The notes beneath the pieces are model-generated. The model made no database searches, was not told where the DNA came from, and saw only the letters and a program-made list of their open reading frames with translations. 64,000 bases of DNA from MedAcidi-G1 sp000817085 (GTDB lineage: Bacteria > Actinomycetota > Acidimicrobiia > Acidimicrobiales > MedAcidi-G1): contig JBJLAO010000003.1 in NCBI GenBank assembly GCA_045568635.1, positions 696,584 through 760,583 of the forward strand, given 5' to 3'. Positions 1 to 7,604 of the stretch are shown piece after piece; the first letter of the stretch is position 1; each line of letters starts with the position of its first letter. A program made the translations under genes and the position numbers.

Positions 1-86
1 TTTGTCTGTCCAGAGGATTTTAGGGCTTTGATTCCGCTTTGTGATAGGCCTATAGCATCAAGCTAGAGTTCACCAAGGGGGTTATT

Positions 87-1580
87 GTGAAAAGTTCATT
101 AATCACAGCTTGTTGCGCACTGATATTGTTTTTTTCCGCCTGTGGCGGGGAAGAAGAAAGCAAGTCGAAAATCGTTCCATCGACTACGACTGCAGCACCG
201 ACTACGACTGCAGCACCGACTACGACTGCAGCACCGACTACGACTGCAGCACCGACTACGACTGCAGCACCGACTACGACTGCGGCACCGACTACGACTG
301 CAGCACCGACTACGACTGCAGCACCGACTACGACTGCGGCACCGATTACGACTGCGGCACCGACTACGACTGCAGCACCAGTAGTTCTGACTGATTCGTT
401 CCGAGGAGTAACAGCTGAAACTATAAAAGTTGGTTTTACATCAATAGATTTCGAGTTATTTAATGAACAATTTCCTGGTCTAAATCTAACTTATGCTAAT
501 TACCCACCAATGGTTGATGTGTTGGTGGAAGACCTAAATGCAAGAGGTGGCATTTTAGGAAGGAAAGTAGAAATAATTCACCGTTTGTTTTTGCCGGTTG
601 GACCTTTGACAGCGGAAGTTGCATGCGTTGAATTAACAGAAGATGAAGAAGTTTTTGCTGTTTTGAACGGATTTGCCGGCCCCGGGGCTGAAGGTGTGAA
701 TGAATGTTTTGCAGATACTTATGAAACTATTCTCGTAGGAGCAAAGCCCACGGTTGAACAATTAGAACGGGCACGCGCATCTTGGATAACTAGTGATATG
801 AACCTCAGTAGAAGAGGGCAAGCTTTTGTGAGTCTTTTAAGACAGACAGATAGTCTCGAAGGACTTGGCCGAATTATGATTTGGGGTGCAAATCCAGAGT
901 CTGGGCCTGTAATGGACGAAGTAAAAGAGTTACTTGAATTACAAGGTGTTTCGGTTCCAATTGTGACATCAAATGAAAATACTGGAGATGAAACAGCAAC
1001 AATAGCTTTTTTAGAGGTAGTTCTTGAGAAGGCAAGAAGCGAAGATGTTTCGACAATTTGGTTCGTAGGAGAAGCTATTTACGCGATGGAATACCTTTTC
1101 GGTTTAGGAGATGAATTCAATCTGTTACTACACAATGGGGATTCTTTAAACATGTGGTCTCAGGAACCGCCTCCAGAAATTGAAAACTCTGGATTAATTC
1201 TTACTAATAAAGCTTTTGATAGCCGTGATGATCCTTCTTTTGCGCGCTGCATGGATCTTGTTGAAGAAGCACTTGAAATTGAAGTAAGACCACCAGACAA
1301 ACTTGGACCTGAGGACACAAATTACTGGCCAGGCACGGCAGGTTCATGCCAATTTCTATCTTTGTTTGAAACAGTAGCAACTGCTGCTGGTCCGAATTTA
1401 ACTAATGAAACTTTTGCGCAAGCAGCGGCTTCTATGGGCGATTTTTCTTTACCTGGTTATAAATATGTCTCATTAGGTTCCGACAAGTTTGATGCTAGAG
1501 ATTCTCTGATTTTAGGTCGTTGGAGCAAAGAAGAAGAGCAGTGGGAAGCTATTTCGGGAGAAATTAACACTTCGGAATAA
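87..1580 (+). CDS. Lipoprotein, ABC-type branched-chain amino acid binding protein-like
   Basis: The GTG start is preceded by a purine-rich AAGGGGG site. The N-terminus is a lipoprotein signal: a hydrophobic stretch ending in the lipobox LFFSACG, with Cys19 as the predicted lipidated residue. Residues 33-98 are eleven TTTAAP hexapeptides that form an extracellular tether. The rest (about residues 104-495) resembles type-1 periplasmic binding proteins (Peripla_BP_6 / Leu-Ile-Val-binding), beginning with the typical GVTAETIKVGF strand and containing NARGGILGRKVE, which is characteristic of the fold. It probably captures a small ligand outside the membrane, but no permease or ATPase gene lies nearby, so the substrate is unknown and a sensory role is also possible. 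A 112-base gap separates it from the mutase operon. Confidence 0.8.
   Translation: MKSSLITACCALILFFSACGGEEESKSKIVPSTTTAAPTTTAAPTTTAAPTTTAAPTTTAAPTTTAAPTTTAAPTTTAAPTTTAAPITTAAPTTTAAPVVLTDSFRGVTAETIKVGFTSIDFELFNEQFPGLNLTYANYPPMVDVLVEDLNARGGILGRKVEIIHRLFLPVGPLTAEVACVELTEDEEVFAVLNGFAGPGAEGVNECFADTYETILVGAKPTVEQLERARASWITSDMNLSRRGQAFVSLLRQTDSLEGLGRIMIWGANPESGPVMDEVKELLELQGVSVPIVTSNENTGDETATIAFLEVVLEKARSEDVSTIWFVGEAIYAMEYLFGLGDEFNLLLHNGDSLNMWSQEPPPEIENSGLILTNKAFDSRDDPSFARCMDLVEEALEIEVRPPDKLGPEDTNYWPGTAGSCQFLSLFETVATAAGPNLTNETFAQAAASMGDFSLPGYKYVSLGSDKFDARDSLILGRWSKEEEQWEAISGEINTSE
183..380 (+). repeat. 18-bp tandem repeat, 11 copies, encoding TTTAAP
   Basis: Eleven in-frame copies of an 18-bp unit (ACTACGACTGCAGCACCG with small GCA/GCG changes; one copy has ATT for ACT, giving ITTAAP). 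They code for the flexible linker of the lipoprotein gene. The unit is a multiple of three and lacks stops in all forward frames, so overlapping frames also look open; those are shadows. Copy number is likely to vary between strains by slippage. Confidence 0.95.
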
Positions 1581-1613
1581 AGTTCAGATTTGCAGAAATA
1601 ATTAGCTTTATGT

Positions 1614-1628
1614 CTTAACGCTGTTAAG
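1614..1628. promoter_or_regulatory. Short inverted repeat upstream of the mutase operon
   Basis: CTTAAC-GCT-GTTAAG forms a perfect 6-bp inverted repeat with a 3-base centre in the gap between the lipoprotein gene and the mutase operon. No U-tract follows, so it is more likely a protein-binding site than an intrinsic terminator. A TTGACT hexamer lies just downstream but lacks a well-spaced -10 partner. Function is inferred only from position. Confidence 0.25.
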
Positions 1629-1692
1629 CCGTCTTTGACTTTTGTTAGGGTATAAATCCACTAGGAAGTTGAACCATTGGGAGTTGGCGTAC

Positions 1693-3273
1693 ATGGATGA
1701 GAAAAAAGAATTCCGGACTATGTCAGGAGTTCCAGTTGGATCTGTATACGGAGATGAACCGTTACCTGGTGAGTTCCCCTATACGCGCGGGATACATTCT
1801 GGCATGTATAGAGACCGGTTGTGGACAATGCGAATGTTTGCCGGTTTTGGTACAGCAGAGGACACTAATGCTCGCTTCAAAGATCTCTTACGTGCCGGAG
1901 GCACGGGACTCTCAACAGCTTTCGATATGCCAACTCTTATGGGACGTGATTCAGATGATGAATGGTCAATAGGTGAAGTAGGACGCGCTGGTGTAGCAAT
2001 CGACACTCTTGACGACATGGTTGATCTCTTCGCTGACATTGACTTAGGTCAAGTATCTACCTCCATGACAATTAACGGACCTGCAGCAATTCTTCTGGCA
2101 ATGTACGTAGCAGTTGCAGAACAAGATGGAGTAGAAAGATCAAAACTTAATGGAACACTTCAAAATGATATTCTTAAGGAGTATCAGGCCCAAAAGGAAT
2201 ATATTTTTCCACCACGACCATCTGTCCGTCTAGTAAGTGATGTGGTTAGTTTCACAACTCAAGAGATGCCACGTTGGAACCCGATTTCTATATCTGGTTA
2301 TCACATTAGAGAAGCTGGTTCTACAGCTGCACAAGAGCTTGCTTTTACCTTGGCTAACGGATTTGCCTATGTAGAAGCAGCACAGGCAGCTGGTTTAAAT
2401 GTGGATGATTTTGCACCTCGGCTGAGCTTCTTCTTTAACAGTCATTCAGATTTTTTTGAAGAGATCGGGAAATTTCGCGCAGCAAGAAGAATCTGGGCCA
2501 GATGGATACGGGATCGCTACGGAGCAAAAGATGAACGGAGTCACAAACTACGGTTCCATACACAAACTGCGGGAGTGTCATTGACAGCTCAACAACCTGA
2601 AATAAATATTGCTCGTGTTGCTATACAAGCTTTAGCAGGTGTTATCGGTGGAACTCAGAGCTTGCATACAGATAGTTACGACGAAGCTCTGGCTCTGCCA
2701 ACTGAAGATGCAGCAAGAATTGCTTTACGAACACAACAAATTGTTGCTCACGAAACAGGCATAACTAGCGTCGCTGATCCTCTTGGAGGATCAGATTATG
2801 TTGAGTGGATGACAGACGAAATGGAAAGACAAGCTGAAGAAATTTTTGAACATTTAGAAGAATTAGGTGATGGTTCAATTCTTGAGGGAGTGTATGTCGG
2901 AATAGAAAACGGATGGTTCGTTGGAGAAATCGCAGACGCTGCATACAGGTTTGAACGTGAAGTAAACAGCGGTGACCGTTTAATAGTGGGTGTCAATTCT
3001 TTCACAGAAGGAGGGGATGAAAATATTAACTTGCTAAGTATTGATCCTGATACTGAAGATATCCAATTAAAGAGGCTGGCGGAAATAAAGCAGTCAAGAG
3101 ATAGCGACTTAGTTGAAAAAGCACTAAACAGGCTTTCTACACAAGCATTAGATCCCGAAATAAACCTTATGCCGGCAATTATTGAAGCCGTTAAAGTCAG
3201 ATCGACAGAAGGTGAAATAGTGCAGGCGCTCGAATCAGTATTTGGTACCTATGTAGAAAAGGCATTCGTATGA
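1693..3273 (+). CDS. icmA: Coenzyme B12-dependent acyl-CoA mutase, large subunit (isobutyryl-CoA mutase-like)
   Basis: This 526-residue protein is the substrate-binding TIM-barrel subunit of the methylmalonyl/isobutyryl-CoA mutase family, which rearranges acyl-CoA carbon skeletons by adenosylcobalamin radical chemistry. Family hallmarks include GEFPYTRGIH near residue 26 and AFDMPTLMG near residue 77. The two positions that separate substrate classes are Phe49 (in RMFAGFG) and Gln167 (in QAQKEY). Methylmalonyl-CoA mutase has Tyr89 and Arg207 there; isobutyryl-CoA mutase has Phe80 and Gln198. The 118-residue spacing is the same in all three, so the alignment is secure and an ICM-like substrate is favoured. 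The B12-binding domain is on the next gene, as in split ICM. An in-frame TTG at 1642 would add 17 residues, but the ATG fits the family's usual N-terminus. Databases would probably label it methylmalonyl-CoA mutase. Confidence 0.9.
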   Translation: MDEKKEFRTMSGVPVGSVYGDEPLPGEFPYTRGIHSGMYRDRLWTMRMFAGFGTAEDTNARFKDLLRAGGTGLSTAFDMPTLMGRDSDDEWSIGEVGRAGVAIDTLDDMVDLFADIDLGQVSTSMTINGPAAILLAMYVAVAEQDGVERSKLNGTLQNDILKEYQAQKEYIFPPRPSVRLVSDVVSFTTQEMPRWNPISISGYHIREAGSTAAQELAFTLANGFAYVEAAQAAGLNVDDFAPRLSFFFNSHSDFFEEIGKFRAARRIWARWIRDRYGAKDERSHKLRFHTQTAGVSLTAQQPEINIARVAIQALAGVIGGTQSLHTDSYDEALALPTEDAARIALRTQQIVAHETGITSVADPLGGSDYVEWMTDEMERQAEEIFEHLEELGDGSILEGVYVGIENGWFVGEIADAAYRFEREVNSGDRLIVGVNSFTEGGDENINLLSIDPDTEDIQLKRLAEIKQSRDSDLVEKALNRLSTQALDPEINLMPAIIEAVKVRSTEGEIVQALESVFGTYVEKAFV

Positions 3274-3683
3274 ATGAAAAGGAAAACGCACCTATACGAA
3301 TAGTTCTTGCAAAATTAGGTCTCGACGGACATGACAGAGGTTTAAAAGTTGTGGCGAGGATGTTGAGAGACGCTGGTATGGAAGTTGTCTATTTAGGTTT
3401 AAGACAGACAACTGAGATGGTTGTGTCAGCAGTAGAGCAAGAAGATGCAGACGCAGTGGGTATATCCATGCATAATGCAGGACATCTGACATTGGCGCCA
3501 CGGATAGTTAAGGCGTTAGATGATGCTGGTCTTAACGTCCCAGTTATTGTGGGAGGAATAGTGCCTGAAGGTGATCTAGACGCCATGACTGAATCAGGAG
3601 TAGCTGGGGTTCTAGGTCCTGGTGCATCTGCCGAAGATGTAGCGAAGTGTGTTCGTGAGGCAGTGGCCACCCGTGGCGAATGA
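3270..3683 (+). CDS. icmB: B12-binding small subunit of acyl-CoA mutase
   Basis: A 137-residue stand-alone cobalamin-binding domain. It carries the base-off B12 motif DxHxxG as Asp19-Gly-His21-Asp-Arg-Gly24, where the His coordinates cobalt, and the downstream VGG turn that contacts the nucleotide tail. The usual SxL element reads Ser-Met-His in VGISMHNAGH, an atypical change of Leu to His. It overlaps the large subunit by four bases (ATGA), which implies translational coupling and a 1:1 complex. With the mutase gene before it and meaB after it, this is a complete split mutase operon. Confidence 0.92.
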   Translation: MNEKENAPIRIVLAKLGLDGHDRGLKVVARMLRDAGMEVVYLGLRQTTEMVVSAVEQEDADAVGISMHNAGHLTLAPRIVKALDDAGLNVPVIVGGIVPEGDLDAMTESGVAGVLGPGASAEDVAKCVREAVATRGE

Positions 3684-4626
3684 AAATTCAACAGTAATCT
3701 CGCTTGTAGAAAACGCCAGTAAGGGTGACAGACGTTCAGTTAGCCGACTCTTAACGCTTGTGGAAAGAGGAGGTATTTCTGCTGAAGAGGTTGCAGAAGC
3801 AACTCACAAGCTTGCAGGCAAGTCACATGTGATAGGTATAACTGGAGCTCCCGGAGCCGGAAAGTCTACTCTTACGGCTTCTCTGGCAAAAGATTTAGCT
3901 ACCTCTGAATATAAACCTGCAGTTTTAGCAGTTGACCCATCATCTCCTTTGACAGGGGGAGCAATCCTTGGCGACCGAGTGCGAATGGAGGAAGCATCAG
4001 AAGCAGGGGCGTTTATTCGCTCAATGGCAACACGAGGGCATGCGGGAGGATTGGCGCTTGCGGTTCCAGGGATGGTGCGAGTATTTGACGCTTTCGGATT
4101 TAATCCAATAATTATCGAAACTGTGGGGGTGGGTCAGGTTGAAGTCGATGTAGCTTCGGCGGCAGACACAGTAGTGGTGGTTGTTACATCAGGATGGGGA
4201 GATGCCGTGCAAGCTAATAAAGCTGGTTTGCTCGAGATCGCTGATCTTTTTGTTGTTAACAAAGCTGATCGCCCGGGAGCAAGTGATGCGAGAAGAGACT
4301 TGGAACTAATGATTGATTTATCGCAAGTCACTGGTCAAATGAGTAGAAGACCAGAAATAGTTATGACTACAGCTACTGAAGGTGAAGGGTTCGATGAGTT
4401 TAAGAAGGCTATTTTTGAACATAAAGAGTTCTTGTTCGAAGGAGAACAAATTTCGGTGAGACGATCAAATCGGTGGAAAGCTGAAGTTAGCTCACGGTTA
4501 GATTATTTACTTTCAGAAGTAGCCAAAAAATCCATGGAAGATTTAGAAGAGAAAGAGGGTTCTTCTCCAGGGTTAATAGCGCGTGAAATGGCTAAAAATA
4601 TTTTAAAAAAAGATGAATTTCGTTAA
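3673..4626 (+). CDS. meaB: MeaB/ArgK-type G3E GTPase, mutase chaperone
   Basis: A P-loop GTPase that gates adenosylcobalamin loading and protects B12 mutases from inactivation. Visible motifs are the P-loop GAPGAGKST, the MeaB signature VDPSSPLTGGAILGDRVRM, the switch region with SMATRGHAGG, ETVGVGQVEVDV (G3) and the guanine-specificity motif NKAD. The GTG start chosen here lies 12 bases after a GAGG and overlaps the B12-subunit stop; an upstream in-frame GTG at 3649 would add eight residues (FVRQWPP-like, not family-like). The length of about 317 residues is normal. Its place directly behind the mutase subunits supports the chaperone role. Confidence 0.92.
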   Translation: MANENSTVISLVENASKGDRRSVSRLLTLVERGGISAEEVAEATHKLAGKSHVIGITGAPGAGKSTLTASLAKDLATSEYKPAVLAVDPSSPLTGGAILGDRVRMEEASEAGAFIRSMATRGHAGGLALAVPGMVRVFDAFGFNPIIIETVGVGQVEVDVASAADTVVVVVTSGWGDAVQANKAGLLEIADLFVVNKADRPGASDARRDLELMIDLSQVTGQMSRRPEIVMTTATEGEGFDEFKKAIFEHKEFLFEGEQISVRRSNRWKAEVSSRLDYLLSEVAKKSMEDLEEKEGSSPGLIAREMAKNILKKDEFR

Positions 4627-4665
4627 ATCAAGTGAGATAACTCTCATCCAGTTAAGATCTGAATC

Positions 4666-5145
4666 TTGAGAAAACTACGTTCAATATTTGGACGCCTATT
4701 ACAAGGCTATGCCCAGCGACTTTTTCGTTATATGGGAGTGACTGTTGTTAATACAGTTGTCGGCCAATCGGTACTGTTTATATTTCACGCAGTAATTGGA
4801 TTACCCGGAATGATAGCTAATGCATGCGCTGTAGCTGTTAGTACAATCCCTGCTTATTTGTTAAGTCGGAATTACGTGTGGGAACAACCGAGAGGTGACC
4901 ACTCAGTCGGAGGAGAGATAGCACCATTCTGGATGCTGGCTTTTGCGGGACTGGCTCTTTCAACAGCAGTTGTAGGAGTAGTGGATGGAATTTTTGGTGG
5001 TACATGGTCAGTCCAAATCGCAAATGCTTCAGCTTATGGAACTTTATGGATTGTGAGATTTCTTGTTATAGAACATCTCCTCTGGGGGGATTCGGCTAAT
5101 AGTGGCTCAGAAGAATCAAAAAGTGATGAACAACTTGCGGGTTAG
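4666..5145 (+). CDS. GtrA-like membrane protein
   Basis: A small integral membrane protein with four predicted hydrophobic helices, matching the GtrA/DPMS family layout: an N-terminal FRYMGVTVVNTVVGQSV helix, a second helix with the basic LSRNYVW turn typical of the family, and two C-terminal helices. GtrA-like proteins are thought to help move polyprenyl-linked sugars across the membrane for cell-wall or surface-glycan modification. The start is TTG; an in-frame ATG at 4732 would remove part of the first helix region. It ends two bases before the next gene. The acidic C-terminal tail is probably cytoplasmic. The family call is good; the substrate is unknown. Confidence 0.8.
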   Translation: MRKLRSIFGRLLQGYAQRLFRYMGVTVVNTVVGQSVLFIFHAVIGLPGMIANACAVAVSTIPAYLLSRNYVWEQPRGDHSVGGEIAPFWMLAFAGLALSTAVVGVVDGIFGGTWSVQIANASAYGTLWIVRFLVIEHLLWGDSANSGSEESKSDEQLAG

Positions 5146-5147
5146 CT

Positions 5148-5786
5148 TTGGATAAACATGAAAAGTTATTGTTTGAAATAGCTGAATCAGTAAAAGGTTT
5201 TATGCCAACTGATGAAGGGCTAGCACTAAACCGCCACGGAACTTCTTTAAACATTGAAGGTCCATTTCTTGAAGTTGGAAGTTATTGCGGTAAATCGGGT
5301 ATTTATTTAGGTTCCGCAGCAAAAGAAACTGGACGAATTCTTTTTTCTGTTGATCACCATAGAGGTTCTGAGGAAAATCAACCAGGATGGGAATGGCATG
5401 ATCCAGAAATTGTTGATTCAGAAACTGGGCTAATAGATACTTTGCCAGAATTTCGTCGCAATATAAATAAAGCTGGTCTTGAAGATAATGTTGTCGCCGT
5501 GATAGGTGATTCGCCTGCAATTGCGAAAATTTGGGTTACGCCTTTGGCCTTATTGTTTATCGATGGTGGACATGGAGCGGAACCAGCTCATGCTGACTAT
5601 GAAAACTGGGTACCAAAATTACTTATGGGGGGGAAACTTTTGATACATGATGTGTTTGAAAACCCTGAAGACGGTGGCAGGCCACCATTTGAAATATTTC
5701 AGAGAGCTGTTGCTTCTAAGTCTTTCGAAGAGATAGACGTAGTGGGTTCTTTAAGAGTTCTTAAAAGAGTTGGTCCTGATATTTAA
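5148..5786 (+). CDS. Class I SAM-dependent methyltransferase (Methyltransf_24-like)
   Basis: A Rossmann-fold protein of 212 residues. FLEVGSYCGKSGIYLG near residues 41-56 is motif I for S-adenosylmethionine binding, SVDHH is the acidic end of strand 2, and LLFIDGGHGAEPAHADYENW with the following KLLIHDVF matches Methyltransf_24 proteins, which often act on sugars or small molecules. It uses a TTG start two bases after the GtrA-like stop, so the two are probably co-transcribed and could both serve surface-glycan assembly. The substrate cannot be read from the sequence. Confidence 0.72.
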   Translation: MDKHEKLLFEIAESVKGFMPTDEGLALNRHGTSLNIEGPFLEVGSYCGKSGIYLGSAAKETGRILFSVDHHRGSEENQPGWEWHDPEIVDSETGLIDTLPEFRRNINKAGLEDNVVAVIGDSPAIAKIWVTPLALLFIDGGHGAEPAHADYENWVPKLLMGGKLLIHDVFENPEDGGRPPFEIFQRAVASKSFEEIDVVGSLRVLKRVGPDI

Positions 5787-5803
5787 CATTTACCCACTTA
5801 AGG

Positions 5804-6868
5804 TTAATCAAGATCAAGAATGTGTTCTTCGGTATCTATTATTTCAGGAAGACCAGCGGTGCCTGTGAAGATACCTGAAGCTGGGCTTGATTGAGATATC
5901 GCATCAGCAGCGAGAATAACTGCGGCTGAAGAATAAGTAGTTTTTTCAGCTTTTGGAAAAGATTGTTTTGATGGGTGAACGACTCCAGTTAGATAGTGGC
6001 CATCTGTTTGTCTCATATCTTGGCTCCAGAGGAAAAGAGATTCAGCCTTAAGGGTTTCTCCTGCAGCTAAATAAGCAATTGCACATTCACAAGTTTCAGC
6101 TGTGGTTACCCAAGGTTGATCACTGACGCATCGAATCCCTTTATTTTCCATAACGAAAATTTCTGATTTTTCGGAAAGTAAAGTTCTACCCTGCTCTCTA
6201 GAAACAACTCCTGAAAGCACCGGATAGTACCAATCCATGGCCCATCTTTCTTTGGGTGCGAATGCTTTGTCGGGGTATTTTTTAACCATATGAGCAAGAT
6301 TGGCAAGAGATAGTTCCCAATCGGGTCTTTCATGTCCCAGTTCCTCTGCTGTTGATATGGCACAACGCAAACTATGACAGATACTTGAAGAACCAGTTAA
6401 TAGTGCATATGACCAGGGGGTTCCATCAGGATGCATTGCCCAGATAACTTCACCGCGCGGAGTCTGTAAGCTAAGCACGAAATCGATGGCAGGCTCAACT
6501 ACTGGCCACATAGTTTCAAGAAATCCGCGATCGTGTGTCATAAGCCAGTGATGCCAAACTCCCGTTGCCACATATGCAACTACGTTAGAATCATGTTTTG
6601 GGTCCTCTATGTCATCCGCAAGGTAATAGTGGTGCCAGGCACCGTTAGGTAGTTGATTGTCTTTTAGCCATATATAAGCCTGTTCTGCTGCATCTAGATG
6701 ACCAGTTACCGCAAGAGCCATTGCAGCTTCTACGTGATTCCAAGGATCTGAATGACCTCCCGGAAACCAAGGGATCATTCCGTTGGGGAGCTGCCAATCG
6801 ATGATCGCTTCTGCAGTTTCTATTAATTCTTCTGTACTTACTACATTTGGGATATTAGGAAGGGACAT
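5804..6868 (-). CDS. Alpha/alpha-toroid protein (prenyltransferase/terpenoid-cyclase-like fold), function unknown
   Basis: About 354 residues with repeated helical pairs bearing QLPNG and QTPRG turns and many Trp/His residues, the pattern of terpenoid-cyclase/protein-prenyltransferase alpha-toroids or six-hairpin glycosidases. No signal peptide is seen. The ATG chosen follows a strong GGAGG five bases upstream; an earlier in-frame ATG would add 12 residues without that site. It overlaps the upstream methyltransferase stop by 14 bases and is the last gene of a three-gene operon with a GT4 glycosyltransferase and a methyltransferase. The cluster suggests assembly or trimming of a glycolipid or surface glycan. 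Annotators often call such proteins prenyltransferase; I see no catalytic DXDD that would confirm cyclase activity. Confidence 0.65.
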   Translation of the reverse strand: MSLPNIPNVVSTEELIETAEAIIDWQLPNGMIPWFPGGHSDPWNHVEAAMALAVTGHLDAAEQAYIWLKDNQLPNGAWHHYYLADDIEDPKHDSNVVAYVATGVWHHWLMTHDRGFLETMWPVVEPAIDFVLSLQTPRGEVIWAMHPDGTPWSYALLTGSSSICHSLRCAISTAEELGHERPDWELSLANLAHMVKKYPDKAFAPKERWAMDWYYPVLSGVVSREQGRTLLSEKSEIFVMENKGIRCVSDQPWVTTAETCECAIAYLAAGETLKAESLFLWSQDMRQTDGHYLTGVVHPSKQSFPKAEKTTYSSAAVILAADAISQSSPASGIFTGTAGLPEIIDTEEHILDLD

Positions 6869-7604
6869 TTTTAGCCTCCACCAATGGTTTTGAAGCATAA
6901 ACAACCAAACTCTTACCTAATAAAGGACTCAGAAGTTTTTCTAAAGCTCTTGTAATCCAAGGTGATTTTTCAATGTCCCAGGCGAGAACCTGGTGATAAG
7001 TCTTTACGAAAAAATTTTCCTGTATTGGTTTATTTGGTCCAATAATGCAACGCAGCCACCAGTAGGGACTGTGAAGGGCATGAACTCGATGATGACCTTG
7101 AGGATTTAATCCAGAATCTGAAATCATTTTAGTAAGTTCTTTTCTTTTGTAGATACGTACATGACCTCCGGGTGCTTTTGGAGCGTAGTAATTATCTGAT
7201 AAAGACCAGCATATTTTTTCGGGAAAACGAGAAGGAATAGTGATAGCTAGAGTTCCTCCAGGGTTCAGAACACGTTCAAGTTCATTTAGAGCAGCTAAGT
7301 CATTATCAATATGTTCCATCACTTCGGAACAAATAATTCGATCAAAAGAGTCGTCAGCGAAAGGTAACCGGGTTGCATCGCCATTAGTGGTTTCAATCAC
7401 TATGGGTGGTTCTATTTCACCTTGTTCGTACATAACACCAGCTACCGCTCTTACTTGTTTAAGTTCTTCAAAACCCAAATCACAAGCAACGACTGATGCT
7501 CCTCTTCGTAAAGCCTCATATGCGTGCCGCCCAAATCCACAACCCATGTCCAGAATCCGATCCCCAGACTTCACTCCTAGAAGGTCATAATCAGCTGTCA
7601 ACAT
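6855..7604 (-). CDS. Class I SAM-dependent methyltransferase (Methyltransf_11/25 type)
   Basis: A 249-residue Rossmann methyltransferase. Motif I is LDMGCGFGRHA near residue 19, strand 2 ends in ACDLG, and motifs II/III include NGDATRLPFADDSFDRI and the SEVMEHI helix followed by RVLNPGG. The C-terminal third is basic and aromatic and may contact a lipid or glycan. It overlaps the glycosyltransferase before it and the toroid gene after it by 14 bases each, so all three products are very likely made together. It probably methylates the glycan or glycolipid made by its neighbour. Confidence 0.8.
   Translation of the reverse strand: MLTADYDLLGVKSGDRILDMGCGFGRHAYEALRRGASVVACDLGFEELKQVRAVAGVMYEQGEIEPPIVIETTNGDATRLPFADDSFDRIICSEVMEHIDNDLAALNELERVLNPGGTLAITIPSRFPEKICWSLSDNYYAPKAPGGHVRIYKRKELTKMISDSGLNPQGHHRVHALHSPYWWLRCIIGPNKPIQENFFVKTYHQVLAWDIEKSPWITRALEKLLSPLLGKSLVVYASKPLVEAKNVPS

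Noticed and set aside
44..53. Palindrome ATAGGCCTAT near the window start
   Set aside because: Only 10 bp, no promoter context, and such short palindromes are expected by chance.
183..380. Regular short repeat that could be read as a CRISPR array
   Set aside because: Units are contiguous 18-mers with no spacers and lie in frame inside a lipoprotein gene.
1642..1692. TTG start giving 17 extra residues on the mutase
   Set aside because: The extension is not family-like and the ATG gives the standard N-terminus.
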